NCBI GenBank assembly: GCA_937890835.1 | Contig: CALADF010000051.1 | Coordinates: 1 to 23,479 of the forward strand | DNA length: 23,479 nucleotides | Origin: an uncultured bacterium | GTDB lineage: Bacteria > Actinomycetota > Coriobacteriia > Coriobacteriales > Eggerthellaceae | Direction of reading: 5' to 3' | In this document: piece after piece, positions 1-8,020 of the stretch | Layout: each line of letters opens with the position of its first letter | Numbering within the stretch: position 1 is the first letter of the stretch | Made by a program: the position numbers and the translations under genes | The notes under the pieces: model-generated | What the model saw: the letters and a program-made list of their open reading frames with translations, nothing else | Database searches by the model: none | What the model was told of the DNA's origin: nothing

Positions 1-22
1 GCGGCGATCATCCGCGTTAGTT

Positions 23-48
23 GATACATGTCGTTGAAAAAGCGGAAT
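23..48 (+). repeat. Copy A of a 26-bp dispersed motif
   Basis: This 26-base stretch begins GATACATGTCGTTG and continues with an A run, and it matches 23386-23411 at 23 of 26 positions. A shorter copy lies in inverse orientation at 23252-23262. Here it sits in the non-coding end (1-161) downstream of the minus-strand gene that stops at 162. The remaining bases up to 161 hold only a small hairpin (138-144 pairing with 146-152) and no credible gene. The function is unknown; an operator or a small intergenic repeat are both possible. Confidence 0.6.
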
Positions 49-161
49 TGCAACGCAGTAATTCAAGCACGAGCCAACTTCTCTGCTTCGGTGCGCCTAC
101 GCGCGCTCTGCCGTCGTGCCTTGCGCGGCGCTGGCTTGCGTTGCGGCAACGCGGCAGCTTT

Positions 162-1013
162 CTAAATTCCCACGGTCATGTGCATGGAGTAGAACACGAA
201 CCTGACGGCGAAGCACGCTGCGAGCGCGAGCAGCGCCGCCGCGGCGATCGCGATCAGGCGCGGTGTTTCCGCAAGACGCGGCGAGAGCGTCGCGACGACG
301 ATCGCGCCTGCGTTCAATGCGGCGTAGGCGATGATGGACGCGGGGAAGAAGGGCACAAGTTCCACAGCGCTTGCGATGGTGGTGGCGATGCCGCCGAGCT
401 CGCCCCACTCAGCTGCGAGCGCCGCGACGTTGGCGACGGCGGCGACGGCGGCGATGCCGAGCGCTGTGCGCATCTGCAGCCGCGTAGGCTCCTGCTTGGC
501 GAAGAGCAAGCCGAACAGACCGACGAACGGTCCGCTTGAAAGGCCGCAGAGCCACAGCGTCAACGGCGCCGGCGGCAGGTTCCATGTGGGAACCGACGGC
601 ACCGAGTACGCCAGCGCGATGAAGGTGACGAACGCGACGCCTGCGACCGATGCGGCGGCGAGCCAAATGCGGCGTACGATCTTGGGCATATCGTCGCGAA
701 ACGAGGCGATCCAGTACACCCCGCCTATGGCGAGAAAGGCCACGGCGGCAACCACTTCGTTGGAAAGCGGTGAGCGGCCGATTCCCGAGATCACGTACAG
801 GGCGTTCGCAGGCGTGCCCAGATGAGTCGCCGAGGCGATAAGGCCTGTGATGGCCAAAGCGAGCGGGATGACCAGATGACGGCTGGCGGCGTCGGCGCGG
901 CTTTTGTCCGCGGTGGAGAGGGCGACCCATGCCATCATGATAAACCCGATGACGCCTGCGGGCGCTATGCTGGTGAAAAGCACGAGCGTGATTTCGTTGA
1001 GGGCGGTTTCCAT
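162..1013 (-). CDS. DmsC-like membrane anchor subunit, second copy
   Basis: This is a 283-residue, very hydrophobic protein with about eight membrane segments, matching the DmsC family that anchors DMSO-reductase-type enzymes and passes electrons from menaquinol to the DmsB iron-sulfur subunit. I chose the ATG at 1013 (M-E-T-A-L-N-E) because AAGGAG lies just upstream on the minus strand; the open frame runs on to 1157 but that part is arginine-rich and unlike DmsC. It is clearly a paralogue of the protein at 1292-2143: same length, and the shared stretch I-G-x-S-P-L-S-N-E followed by a membrane segment ending in V-Y-W. The 278-base gap to the upstream dmsC holds a strong hairpin, so it may be expressed at a lower level or independently. 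No dmsA or dmsB partner of its own is visible in the window. The family call is firm; the substrate is unknown. Confidence 0.85.
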   Translation of the reverse strand: METALNEITLVLFTSIAPAGVIGFIMMAWVALSTADKSRADAASRHLVIPLALAITGLIASATHLGTPANALYVISGIGRSPLSNEVVAAVAFLAIGGVYWIASFRDDMPKIVRRIWLAAASVAGVAFVTFIALAYSVPSVPTWNLPPAPLTLWLCGLSSGPFVGLFGLLFAKQEPTRLQMRTALGIAAVAAVANVAALAAEWGELGGIATTIASAVELVPFFPASIIAYAALNAGAIVVATLSPRLAETPRLIAIAAAALLALAACFAVRFVFYSMHMTVGI

Positions 1014-1139
1014 GGATCTCCTTGATACGGTGGACGCTTTAGCTGCATGGGATGTTGCATGGTGGAAGCCCGCGACGCCCCGTCGGCTGCGCCGTCTTCT
1101 GCGGCGACGACCTGTTGCCGCCCATCGGCGGTGCAGCCG

Positions 1140-1166
1140 TCTGCCGCCGCGCTGCATTGCGGCAGA
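1140..1166. repeat. Small inverted repeat between the two dmsC genes
   Basis: An 8-bp perfect inverted repeat (TCTGCCGC at 1140-1147, GCGGCAGA at 1159-1166) with an 11-base loop lies in the gap between the two dmsC genes, just beside the larger hairpin at 1191-1228. It may extend the RNA structure there; no separate role can be assigned. Confidence 0.4.
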
Positions 1167-1190
1167 CGGGCATTCGCTCCCCTATTATGA

Positions 1191-1228
1191 CGAAACAGGG
1201 TGCGCCTCGAAAGGTGCGCCCTGTTTCG
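1191..1228 (-). terminator. Strong hairpin after dmsABC, probable (attenuating) terminator
   Basis: Two 17-base arms (1191-1207 and 1212-1228) pair with only G-T wobble exceptions around a CGAA loop. It lies 64 bases past the dmsC stop, in the gap before the second dmsC copy. A run of four T follows on the plus-strand side (1229-1232); on the minus-strand side, in the direction of dms transcription, there is no clear T tract. It could therefore be a full terminator, a partial one that lowers expression of the second dmsC, or a 3'-end stabilising structure. Confidence 0.55.
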
Positions 1229-1291
1229 TTTTGCGGCGCGTCCCCGAAGGAGACGCGCCGTGTTCAGCCTAAGGCGTGACGCGGGGTGACG

Positions 1292-2143
1292 CTACAGCGC
1301 GATTCCCATGTACGTGCCGTAGAAGGCGATGCGGGCAAAGAAGATGCCGACGGCGATGATGACGCAGGCGGCGGCTGCAAGCGCGGGCGACTTCTTCTTG
1401 CAAGAGAGCGCCACAAGCGCCGCCGCGGCGATTCCGCATACTGCATACAGTGCGATGATCAGGCCGAATGCGGGAACGAGGTCGGATGCGGGGCCCCAGA
1501 TGTTGCGGATGGAGCCAAGACCTGCGAATTGCACGGCCAAGCCCGCCACGCCGACGACGACGCCTGCGGACACGATGCCCAGGGCGATTTTCGCGGCGTT
1601 CTCGGGCAGCTCGACGCGGGCGAAGCCCAAGATCGTGAAGCCGAGAACTGCGCCGCCCGCGATGGCGTAACCCAGCATCTGAACGATGGAGACGGGCGTG
1701 TTCCACGTGGGAATGGTGTCCATCATGTAGGCCAGTCCGCAGAAGACGGCGAACACCAGCGAAAGCACGGCGAGCACGACGAGCAGCGCCTTGCGCGCGC
1801 CGCCCGCAGCGGGCAGCTTGCCTGCGAGCGCGAGCGCCCAGTAAACGATAGCGACGGCGCAGAACACGAGCGCGACGACGATCTCGTTAGACAGCGGCGA
1901 GGAACCGATGCCGCCGAAGACGCCGAACGCGGCGAACGGGCTTGCGAGGTGCATGAACGAGCCGATGAAGCCTACGAGCATCACGACTGCGGGAATGGCG
2001 GTCATCTTGTCGACGCGCTTGGCGGCGTCATCGTCGATCTTTCCCGTCGCGAAAGCATATGCCAGCGCGATGAAGGAAGCTGCTCCCATCGGCGCCAGCG
2101 TGGTGAATACCGCCAGAGCGGCATGCTCGAAACCAGAACCCAT
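1292..2143 (-). CDS. dmsC: DmsC-like membrane anchor subunit of DMSO-reductase-family enzyme
   Basis: This 283-residue integral membrane protein (E. coli DmsC is of similar size) has about eight hydrophobic segments and the family-type stretch G-S-S-P-L-S-N-E-I-V near residue 75. The family oxidises menaquinol in the cytoplasmic membrane and hands electrons to DmsB. The ATG at 2143 follows the dmsB stop by 3 bases, and its ribosome binding site GGAGGTGA lies inside the last dmsB codons, so the two are translationally coupled. It is the third gene of the minus-strand dmsABC operon. A second paralogue follows at 162-1013 past a hairpin. The electron acceptor used by the complex cannot be read from the sequence. 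Confidence 0.9.
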   Translation of the reverse strand: MGSGFEHAALAVFTTLAPMGAASFIALAYAFATGKIDDDAAKRVDKMTAIPAVVMLVGFIGSFMHLASPFAAFGVFGGIGSSPLSNEIVVALVFCAVAIVYWALALAGKLPAAGGARKALLVVLAVLSLVFAVFCGLAYMMDTIPTWNTPVSIVQMLGYAIAGGAVLGFTILGFARVELPENAAKIALGIVSAGVVVGVAGLAVQFAGLGSIRNIWGPASDLVPAFGLIIALYAVCGIAAAALVALSCKKKSPALAAAACVIIAVGIFFARIAFYGTYMGIAL

Positions 2144-2146
2144 AAG

Positions 2147-2764
2147 CTATTTCACCTCCGCGGTATTAGCGACGACGCAATCGGTCGAGCCGCTCGGCTT
2201 GGCGTGCTCGCAAGCCTTGATGTACAGATTCGGCGTGGTGTTCGCCGGGTCGGGCAAGGGCGCGAGGGCCGCGCGCTCGCCGAGCTTCGCCATCTCGTCG
2301 GCAGGGCCGAATTGGAGGGCTCGCATGGTGCAGGCCTCCACGCAGATGGGCGACTTGCCCTCGGCCAGACGGCTTGCGCAGCCGTCGCATTTGGTGCTGT
2401 GGCCTTTTTCGCGGTCGACCTTCGGATTCCCGTAGGGGCAGGCCAGCTCGCAATAGCCGCAACCGATGCATTTCTTGACGTCGACGCTCACGATGCCGTC
2501 GTCGCCTTTGTGCATGGCGCCGGTGGGGCAGACGTGCGTGCACGCGGGATTGTCGCAGTGCTGGCACGAGGTGGAGACGTAGTACGTGTAGGAGTCGGTG
2601 TTCCAGGTTCCGTCAGACGCCTGGTTCCATCCGCCGCCTTCGATTTCGTAGACATGGCGGAAGGTGAAGTCGAGGCCGAGGTCGTGGTAGTCGCGGCACG
2701 CCGCCTCGCAGGTATGGCAACCCGTGCAGCGGGTTGCGTCGAAGTAGAAACCGTATTGGGTCAT
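2147..2764 (-). CDS. dmsB: DmsB-like four-cluster iron-sulfur electron-transfer subunit
   Basis: This 205-residue protein has exactly the length of E. coli DmsB and the opening M-T-Q-Y-G-F-Y-F-D. Sixteen cysteines fall in four groups typical of four [4Fe-4S] clusters: C13/C16/C19/C23 (CTGCHTCEAAC), C67/C70/C75/C79, C99/C102/C105/C109 (CIGCGYCELACP) and C126/C129/C141/C145. It relays electrons from DmsC to the molybdenum subunit DmsA and is expected on the outer membrane face, carried along by the Tat signal of DmsA. The ATG at 2764 is 4 bases past the dmsA stop and is preceded by AAGGAG. Function as electron-transfer subunit is secure. Confidence 0.95.
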   Translation of the reverse strand: MTQYGFYFDATRCTGCHTCEAACRDYHDLGLDFTFRHVYEIEGGGWNQASDGTWNTDSYTYYVSTSCQHCDNPACTHVCPTGAMHKGDDGIVSVDVKKCIGCGYCELACPYGNPKVDREKGHSTKCDGCASRLAEGKSPICVEACTMRALQFGPADEMAKLGERAALAPLPDPANTTPNLYIKACEHAKPSGSTDCVVANTAEVK

Positions 2765-2768
2765 GGGT

Positions 2769-5207
2769 TTACTCCTTCACTTTCTCGATGGTGCCGATCA
2801 CGCTGTGCTGTCCCGTGCCCTTCGAAACGGGGTTGCGCTGGCGGCTGGTCAGCGTGTTGGTGCAACCGCCCTTGTCGGTGCGGTCGCCTTCGGCCGGCGC
2901 GTCGTGCCATGCGCCCTGGGGATGCATGATGACGCCGGGCATGACGCGGTTGGTCACCTTCGCCTGCGTGATCATGGAGCCCTGAGCGCTGGTCAGCTTC
3001 ACGCGGTCGAGGTCGGCGATGCCCATCTTCTCGGCATCGATGGGGTTGATCCACGCCTGGAACGGGGTGATGCGGTTGAGCACCGGGTTGTGGGCGTAGG
3101 TGGAGTGCGTGGTGCACTTCGGGTGGAAGTCGAGGATCTGGAAGGGGAACTCGTCGGTGACGTCCTCTGCGCTATCGGGGCCGGGCACGTAGATCGGCAG
3201 CGGCGTGATGGCGTTTTTCTCCTCGGCATCGAGCGTCCACGTCTCGGCGAACGCGGCGTACTCGGGCGAGTAGATCTGCGCTTTGCCGGTTTTGGTCTTA
3301 AGCGGATTGGCCTCAGGGTCGGCGATGAAGGGGTCGATCTTGTCCGACGGTGCGATGTCGAAGGTGAATGTGCCCATCTCGACGCCTTCGTCGTAGGTCG
3401 GCATGTCGTACTTGTCGCCGGCCTTCTCGACCAAGTCGTTGTAGAGCTTGCGGCACCAGTCCTCGCGGGTCATGCCGCCGTTGCTGTATTCATCGTAGAC
3501 TCCCAGGCGCTTGGCGAGCTCGCCGCACACCTCGTAGATCTCGCGGCGCTCGAACTTGGGCTCGCAGACGGGTTGACCGAAGCGGATGCCCGCCACGTCG
3601 TTGCTCTCGCCCGCTGCGGTGAGGCTGTAGGTCTCCTGGGGCGTGAGGTCGGGCAGCACGATGTCGGCCCAGTTGCAGGAGTCGGTCCACGCTACGTCGT
3701 ATTGCAGGATGAACTCGCACAGGCTCTCGTCGCGCAGGACGTCGGTGGTGGTGTTGATGTCGGCGTTTTGGTTCGCCATCATGTTGTTGCCGTAGTTCAC
3801 GAGGAACTTGATGCCGGTCTTGAGCGCGTCGGCGCCTTGGATGCCGTCGTGCGTGGCGGTGAGCTTCGCACCGTCGCGGATGGCCTCGGGCCACAGGAAC
3901 TGCGGTATTTTCGTTTTTACGGGGTTGTCTCCGGTGGGCAGGGATTTCAGGCCGATGCTGCCGTTGCCGATGGTGCCGCCCGACGTGGTGCCGGGACGAC
4001 CGACCTGGCCGACCATGAGCGCGAGGGCCATGACCGCGCGCGACGCGTTGTCGCCGTTGGCGTGGCGCTGCATGCCGAGACCCTGGCAGATGAAGCAGGG
4101 CTTGGCTTGGCCGATCTCCTTCGCCAGCGCGGTGATGCGCTCGGCGGGGATGCGGGTGATGGCGCTTGCCCATGCGGGCGTCTTCTCGACGTGGTCGTAG
4201 CCGGTGCCCATGACGTAGTCGTAATACGAGAGGTTCTTGCCGCGCGCGTCCTCGGGCATGGTCTCCTCGTCGAAGCCCACGACGTAAGTGTGCAGGAAGT
4301 CGATATCGACCAGGTCGTTCTTAATCAGCTCGTGGGCGAGCGCCGCGACGAGCGCCGTGTCGGTGCCGGGGACGATGGGAATCCACTCGGCGCCGATGTT
4401 CGCGCACGTCTCGGTACGACGCGGGTCGATGCTGATGACGCGGACGTTTTTCTTCTCGTGGGCGACCAGCAGATCGTAGCCCGGGCCGTCGCCCGCCATG
4501 CGCATGTCGTTGGGAGCGAAGCCGAACATGACCACGAGCTCGTCGTTCTCAAGCGTCTTAAACGAGCGGTTGCCCCACGAGCCGCCGTAGACGTAGGGGT
4601 ATGCGCCGAAGCTGATGGACGCGCTCGAGTAGCTGCCATAGCGCGTGATCTCGCCGCCGAGAAGGTTGATCAGGCGGAAGAAGGGATTGCTCATCATGAT
4701 GTTTTGCTCGACGCCGGAGCATTCCTGGATGAACACGGCTTCGTTTCCGTAGGTTTTGATGACGCGATCGAGCTCGCCGGCGATAGTGTCGAGCGCGTCA
4801 TCCCAGCTGATACGCTCGTACTTGCCGTCGCCGCGCTTGGTGCCCGCGACGCGGCGCATCGGGTAGTTCAGACGCTCCTCGGCGTTCAGCCATTTTCGGA
4901 TCGAGCGTCCGCGCAGGCAGGCGCGCGCCTGGACGTCGCCGAACTCGGGCGAGCCGGTGGTGTCGGACTCCACGTAGGCGACCTCTCCGTCGTGCACATG
5001 ACATTGCAGCGGGCACGCCCCACCGCAGTTCACGTGGCAGTGCGTCCAAACGATCTCGTCGGTGCTCGCCGCCTCGTCGGCGAAGGCGACGGGCGTCGTC
5101 TGAACGAACGTGGCGCCGCAGGCTCCGCCGGCGACGGCCAGGGCTCCGAGCGCGCCGGACGCCTTGGCGAACGTACGACGGTCGAGCATCATGTTCTCTT
5201 TTGACAT
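2769..5207 (-). CDS. dmsA: DmsA-like molybdopterin oxidoreductase, catalytic subunit, Tat-exported
   Basis: This 812-residue protein (E. coli DmsA is about 814) reduces a terminal acceptor such as DMSO, another S- or N-oxide, or an unknown gut substrate, using a bis-MGD molybdenum cofactor. The N-terminus has a twin-arginine signal (D-R-R-T-F-A-K, R10-R11) followed by a small-residue hydrophobic stretch ending near A43. The FS0 [4Fe-4S] ligands C57, C61, C65 and C97 sit in H-C-H-V-N-C-G-G-A-C-P and R-A-C-L-R-G-R-S, nearly as in DmsA. The motif Y-S-S-A at 193-196 matches the region holding the serine ligand of Mo in this family. ATG 5207 is preceded by GGAGGGGG. It is the first gene of dmsABC. 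No dedicated TorD/DmsD chaperone gene is in the window. Family placement is firm; the physiological substrate is not established, because Eggerthellaceae carry many paralogues with different substrates. Confidence 0.93.
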   Translation of the reverse strand: MSKENMMLDRRTFAKASGALGALAVAGGACGATFVQTTPVAFADEAASTDEIVWTHCHVNCGGACPLQCHVHDGEVAYVESDTTGSPEFGDVQARACLRGRSIRKWLNAEERLNYPMRRVAGTKRGDGKYERISWDDALDTIAGELDRVIKTYGNEAVFIQECSGVEQNIMMSNPFFRLINLLGGEITRYGSYSSASISFGAYPYVYGGSWGNRSFKTLENDELVVMFGFAPNDMRMAGDGPGYDLLVAHEKKNVRVISIDPRRTETCANIGAEWIPIVPGTDTALVAALAHELIKNDLVDIDFLHTYVVGFDEETMPEDARGKNLSYYDYVMGTGYDHVEKTPAWASAITRIPAERITALAKEIGQAKPCFICQGLGMQRHANGDNASRAVMALALMVGQVGRPGTTSGGTIGNGSIGLKSLPTGDNPVKTKIPQFLWPEAIRDGAKLTATHDGIQGADALKTGIKFLVNYGNNMMANQNADINTTTDVLRDESLCEFILQYDVAWTDSCNWADIVLPDLTPQETYSLTAAGESNDVAGIRFGQPVCEPKFERREIYEVCGELAKRLGVYDEYSNGGMTREDWCRKLYNDLVEKAGDKYDMPTYDEGVEMGTFTFDIAPSDKIDPFIADPEANPLKTKTGKAQIYSPEYAAFAETWTLDAEEKNAITPLPIYVPGPDSAEDVTDEFPFQILDFHPKCTTHSTYAHNPVLNRITPFQAWINPIDAEKMGIADLDRVKLTSAQGSMITQAKVTNRVMPGVIMHPQGAWHDAPAEGDRTDKGGCTNTLTSRQRNPVSKGTGQHSVIGTIEKVKE

Positions 5208-5428
5208 GCAACCCCCTCCATTCTCGTTGCGTGTTGCTAACGTGTGCCCCCACTATAGGAAACGCTGTGAGGAAACGTTGTCACCAGAAAGGTGTGATTT
5301 TCATGAAACACCAGTTCAGGAGCGTGTTGGTGACATAGCTGCAAGGCGCTCGGGCGAACATGCGCCACGTGAGATGGTAAAATCGCCTCCATTGTGTTCA
5401 ACGGTCGCTTACGAGGGGAGGGGCGTGC
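5208..5428. promoter_or_regulatory. Divergent dmsA/LuxR-type regulator control region
   Basis: This 221-base gap separates two divergently transcribed genes and is dense in symmetric elements. A 13-bp tandem direct repeat occupies 5257-5269 and 5270-5282 (AGGAAACGCTGTG and AGGAAACGTTGTC). A minus-strand -10-like TATAGT (5252-5257) directly adjoins it, so the repeat sits where an activator would contact the dmsA promoter; no good -35 box is present. An 8-bp perfect inverted repeat TGTCACCA/TGGTGACA (5279-5286, 5328-5335) brackets a 10-bp palindrome TTTCATGAAA (5299-5308). The regulatory role and the link to the neighbouring LuxR-type protein are inferences. Confidence 0.6.
5355..5383 (+). promoter_or_regulatory. 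Candidate promoter of the LuxR-type regulator gene
   Basis: A TAAAAT -10 hexamer at 5378-5383 is preceded by TGG, giving an extended -10 form. The hexamer 17 bases upstream (CGAACA at 5355-5360) matches TTGACA only in its last three positions. Transcription would begin near 5390, leaving about 39 bases before the GTG start at 5429. Confidence 0.4.
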
Positions 5429-7099
5429 GTGGGATTCGCCTCCGCTTTGAAACCAGACGTTCCGAGCTTCGGCTACGCCACGCTGCTCTCCATCAACGCG
5501 GCGTCGATATGGGGCGGGGTGTATCCGTATCTTCCCGAGCTGTATCGATCCGCTGACGTGACGGCGCTGTTCTATCTGGTGCAGATGGTCGCGTTCCTGC
5601 TGGTGTTCTGCGCGGCGGGAACGCTGACGTGGAGAAGCTCGCGGTGGGCGCGCAAGGTCCATGTGGCGGCGTTTTCCGCTCCGCTTATGACAGGTCCGCT
5701 CATGCTTATCGCGGCCATGTACGTGGAGGAGCTCGCCCTTGCGTTCGTCGTGGCTGCGGCGGTGCTGGTAGGCGTGGGGTCCGCGGGCTTTCTCATCAGC
5801 TGGCAGCGGGTGTTCGCCTCCATGGAGGCGGTTGCCGGAACGCTCGCCCTCATCAAGGGCACGGCGGCGTCGGCTCTTTTGTATTTTGCGCTTTGCCTTA
5901 TTCCCGCGGCGCTTACTTCTTACTTGATCCCCCTGGTGATGGTGCCGCTCGCGGGGCTTTGCTTGTGGATAGCCGCCGGCAAGACCGATGTCGAGCAACC
6001 GATGTTCGAGGATGTTCCGTGCGAGCATGTGGTGGTGTACCGCAACGCCTTGCGTGAGAGCCTTCCCGTGGCCATCTCCATCGGCGCGTTCGGCTTCAGC
6101 TCGGGAGCCATCCGTTTCATCGCCGTAACGCACCAGGAGCTTTTCGGCATGATCAACATCGCTTCGATGGCTTTCCTCTTGGTGGTCACCGTCATCTTGT
6201 TCGCGGTGTGGCGCACGCGTGCGTTCCGCCTCGATCTGGTGACGGTCTTCCGCGCGATGTTCCCCGTGGCGGGTACATGCCTGGTGATCCTTCCCTTTGC
6301 GGGCGAGGGATTCGCCGACGTCGGGTTCGCCGTCACGTACGCGTGCTTCGCGTTGACGTGCATGCTCATGATGATGCATTGCGCGCAGATATCGCGCGAC
6401 AGCGGCATCAGCCCGGTGTTCGTCTACGCGTTTTACGCCGCCGTGGCGTATTTCATGCAGATGTGCGGCTACGTGGTGGGTTACGCGTCGGGAAGCGGTG
6501 CGTCGCTCGGTCTCGAGCAGCTCTCCGTGGTGGCGGTCGTCAGTCTGTACGTGATGCTGCTGGTGGCCCTGTTCGGCCGCAGGGTGAGCAAGCTTCATAC
6601 GTCCCGTCTGGAGTTTCTCATGATGTCGCCGCGGCGGGTGGAGGACGCGGGGAGTTCGGGCGCCGCCGAGGAGGCGGACGATGCCGAGGGAGCGGGCGGC
6701 GTCGAAGGCGCGACGGCGCGCGGTGGGGCTGCGCCGGGCGGTATGGGCTCTTCCGTTTCGGACGGGCGCGGGGTGGACCTGGACAGCTCGGCTGCGAGCG
6801 GGGCGGGTTCACGCGGCTCGCTCGCTCGCACCGCAGGTTCCCTTGGCGCGGACGCTCGCGGCGCGGAAGACCTCACGGCGGTTCGTTGCGCGCGCGTGCG
6901 TGAGCTGTACGGCCTGTCGAGCCGCGAGGCCGAGGTGATGGAGCTCATCGTTCGAGGCAACACCGGCCCCGCCATCGCCGAGATGCTTTTCATATCCGAG
7001 AACACCATGCGCACGCACAGCAAGCGTATCTACGCGAAAATGGGCGTTCATAAAAAGCAGGAGCTCGTGGTGCTGGTGGAAGGCATCGATCTTCGCTAG
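5429..7099 (+). CDS. Membrane-bound LuxR-family transcriptional regulator (12 TM segments plus HTH)
   Basis: This 556-residue protein has about twelve hydrophobic segments in residues 10-395 (an MFS-like membrane domain) and a C-terminal LuxR/GerE helix-turn-helix at about 493-556, with the signature L-S-S-R-E-A-E-V-M-E-L and E-N-T-M-R-T-H-S-K-R-I-Y-A-K-M. Between them lies a linker of about 77 residues (404-480) made almost only of Gly, Ala, Ser, Glu and Asp. The start is a GTG at 5429 with GGGGAGG upstream; no ATG gives a better choice. This membrane-LuxR architecture is abundant in Eggerthellaceae, commonly beside respiratory reductase genes, so the likely role is sensing a substrate or the membrane state and activating the divergent dmsABC operon. 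The domain call is firm; ligand and targets are inferred from position only. Confidence 0.9.
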   Translation: MGFASALKPDVPSFGYATLLSINAASIWGGVYPYLPELYRSADVTALFYLVQMVAFLLVFCAAGTLTWRSSRWARKVHVAAFSAPLMTGPLMLIAAMYVEELALAFVVAAAVLVGVGSAGFLISWQRVFASMEAVAGTLALIKGTAASALLYFALCLIPAALTSYLIPLVMVPLAGLCLWIAAGKTDVEQPMFEDVPCEHVVVYRNALRESLPVAISIGAFGFSSGAIRFIAVTHQELFGMINIASMAFLLVVTVILFAVWRTRAFRLDLVTVFRAMFPVAGTCLVILPFAGEGFADVGFAVTYACFALTCMLMMMHCAQISRDSGISPVFVYAFYAAVAYFMQMCGYVVGYASGSGASLGLEQLSVVAVVSLYVMLLVALFGRRVSKLHTSRLEFLMMSPRRVEDAGSSGAAEEADDAEGAGGVEGATARGGAAPGGMGSSVSDGRGVDLDSSAASGAGSRGSLARTAGSLGADARGAEDLTAVRCARVRELYGLSSREAEVMELIVRGNTGPAIAEMLFISENTMRTHSKRIYAKMGVHKKQELVVLVEGIDLR

Positions 7100-7153
7100 G
7101 CGAGCGCTTCCCGCATCATCGAGCAGCGTTTTTGCCGCAAAATCGGTCGTCGC

Positions 7154-8020
7154 TTAGCTGAAGATGATGAGCAGGCCCAAAAGCATGCCGACGATGACCG
7201 CAAAGGCGGGGGCCTTGCTGCGGCACATCAGAACCGACTGCGGAATGATCTCCCCGAAGACGACGTAGAGCATGGCGCCTGAGGCGAATCCCAGGCTTAG
7301 GCACAGCCCTATCGGCCCGATATCGCCGAGCCAAAGTCCCAGCCAGGCGCCTAGGAGCGTCGGCAGACCGCATGCCGCGGTAAGCGCCACGGCGCGAACG
7401 CGCCCCATGCCGCCCGAGATGAGGGGCACGGCGACCGCCATGCCCTCGGGAATGTTGTGCAGGCCGATGAGAACCGCCATCACCATGCCCGTTCCCAGCA
7501 TGAGATTATCGGAAACGGCGAAGCTCGCGCCGATGGTCATGCCCTCGGGGACGTTGTGCAGCGCGATGGCGCATGCCATCACCACACCCGCGATCATGAG
7601 GGAAGCGCGCGAGTCGTGCTTTCTCTTGTGCTCCGCCCAGTGGTCGGCGTGGATAAGCTCGTCGATGTCGTCGTGGGTGCGGGGGTGATCGGCATCGGCC
7701 ACGTGCGGAACTTCGCGGCTCGTGTGCCGGTCGATGACGTAGTTGAGCCCGTACACGACGGCGACGCCCGCGATAACCGCTGCGACCACGATCCACACGC
7801 CGAGGCCCGACGCTTGCGTCGCCGCCTCGACCGCCTCGGCGAGCAGGTCGAAGCAGACCATGGCGGTCATGACGCCGCCCGCGAAGGCGAGCAGCAGGCT
7901 GATGGTGCGGTTCGAGTCGCTCTTGCACAGCGCTCCCACCACGCCGCCGAGCCCGGTTCCGCCCGCTCCCGACAAAAGCGTCACGAGCGTGACGAACCAA
8001 AACGGATCGATGTTCTCCAT
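7154..8020 (-). CDS. ZIP-family divalent metal transporter
   Basis: This 288-residue membrane protein belongs to the ZIP family (GufA/ZupT-like), which imports Zn2+, Fe2+ or Mn2+ into the cytoplasm. The diagnostic metal-site motifs are in two successive membrane helices: H-N-V-P-E-G at 155-160 and H-N-I-P-E-G at 188-193. The loop before the first of these (about 98-138) carries eight histidines (H99, H106, H112, H116, H124, H127, H131, H135), as in many ZIP proteins, and probably binds metal. ATG 8020 starts M-E-N-I-D-P-F-W and has an AAGGGGG element upstream; the frame continues to 8329 but that part is arginine-rich and unlike the family. It converges with the regulator gene ending at 7099, with 54 bases between and no clear terminator. 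Metal preference cannot be decided. Confidence 0.9.
   Translation of the reverse strand: MENIDPFWFVTLVTLLSGAGGTGLGGVVGALCKSDSNRTISLLLAFAGGVMTAMVCFDLLAEAVEAATQASGLGVWIVVAAVIAGVAVVYGLNYVIDRHTSREVPHVADADHPRTHDDIDELIHADHWAEHKRKHDSRASLMIAGVVMACAIALHNVPEGMTIGASFAVSDNLMLGTGMVMAVLIGLHNIPEGMAVAVPLISGGMGRVRAVALTAACGLPTLLGAWLGLWLGDIGPIGLCLSLGFASGAMLYVVFGEIIPQSVLMCRSKAPAFAVIVGMLLGLLIIFS

Noticed and set aside
1286..2929. A 547-codon plus-strand frame across dmsC and dmsB
   Set aside because: It is antisense to two well-supported genes and its composition is Arg/Asp/Gly-rich without any domain.
2763..5204. An 813-codon plus-strand frame nearly identical in extent to dmsA
   Set aside because: Exact mirror of dmsA; the minus strand holds all FeS and Mo-site motifs, so the plus frame is a shadow.
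5237..6598. A 453-codon minus-strand frame over the regulator
   Set aside because: Shadow of the 12-TM domain; it is His/Arg/Glu-rich and would block the divergent control region.
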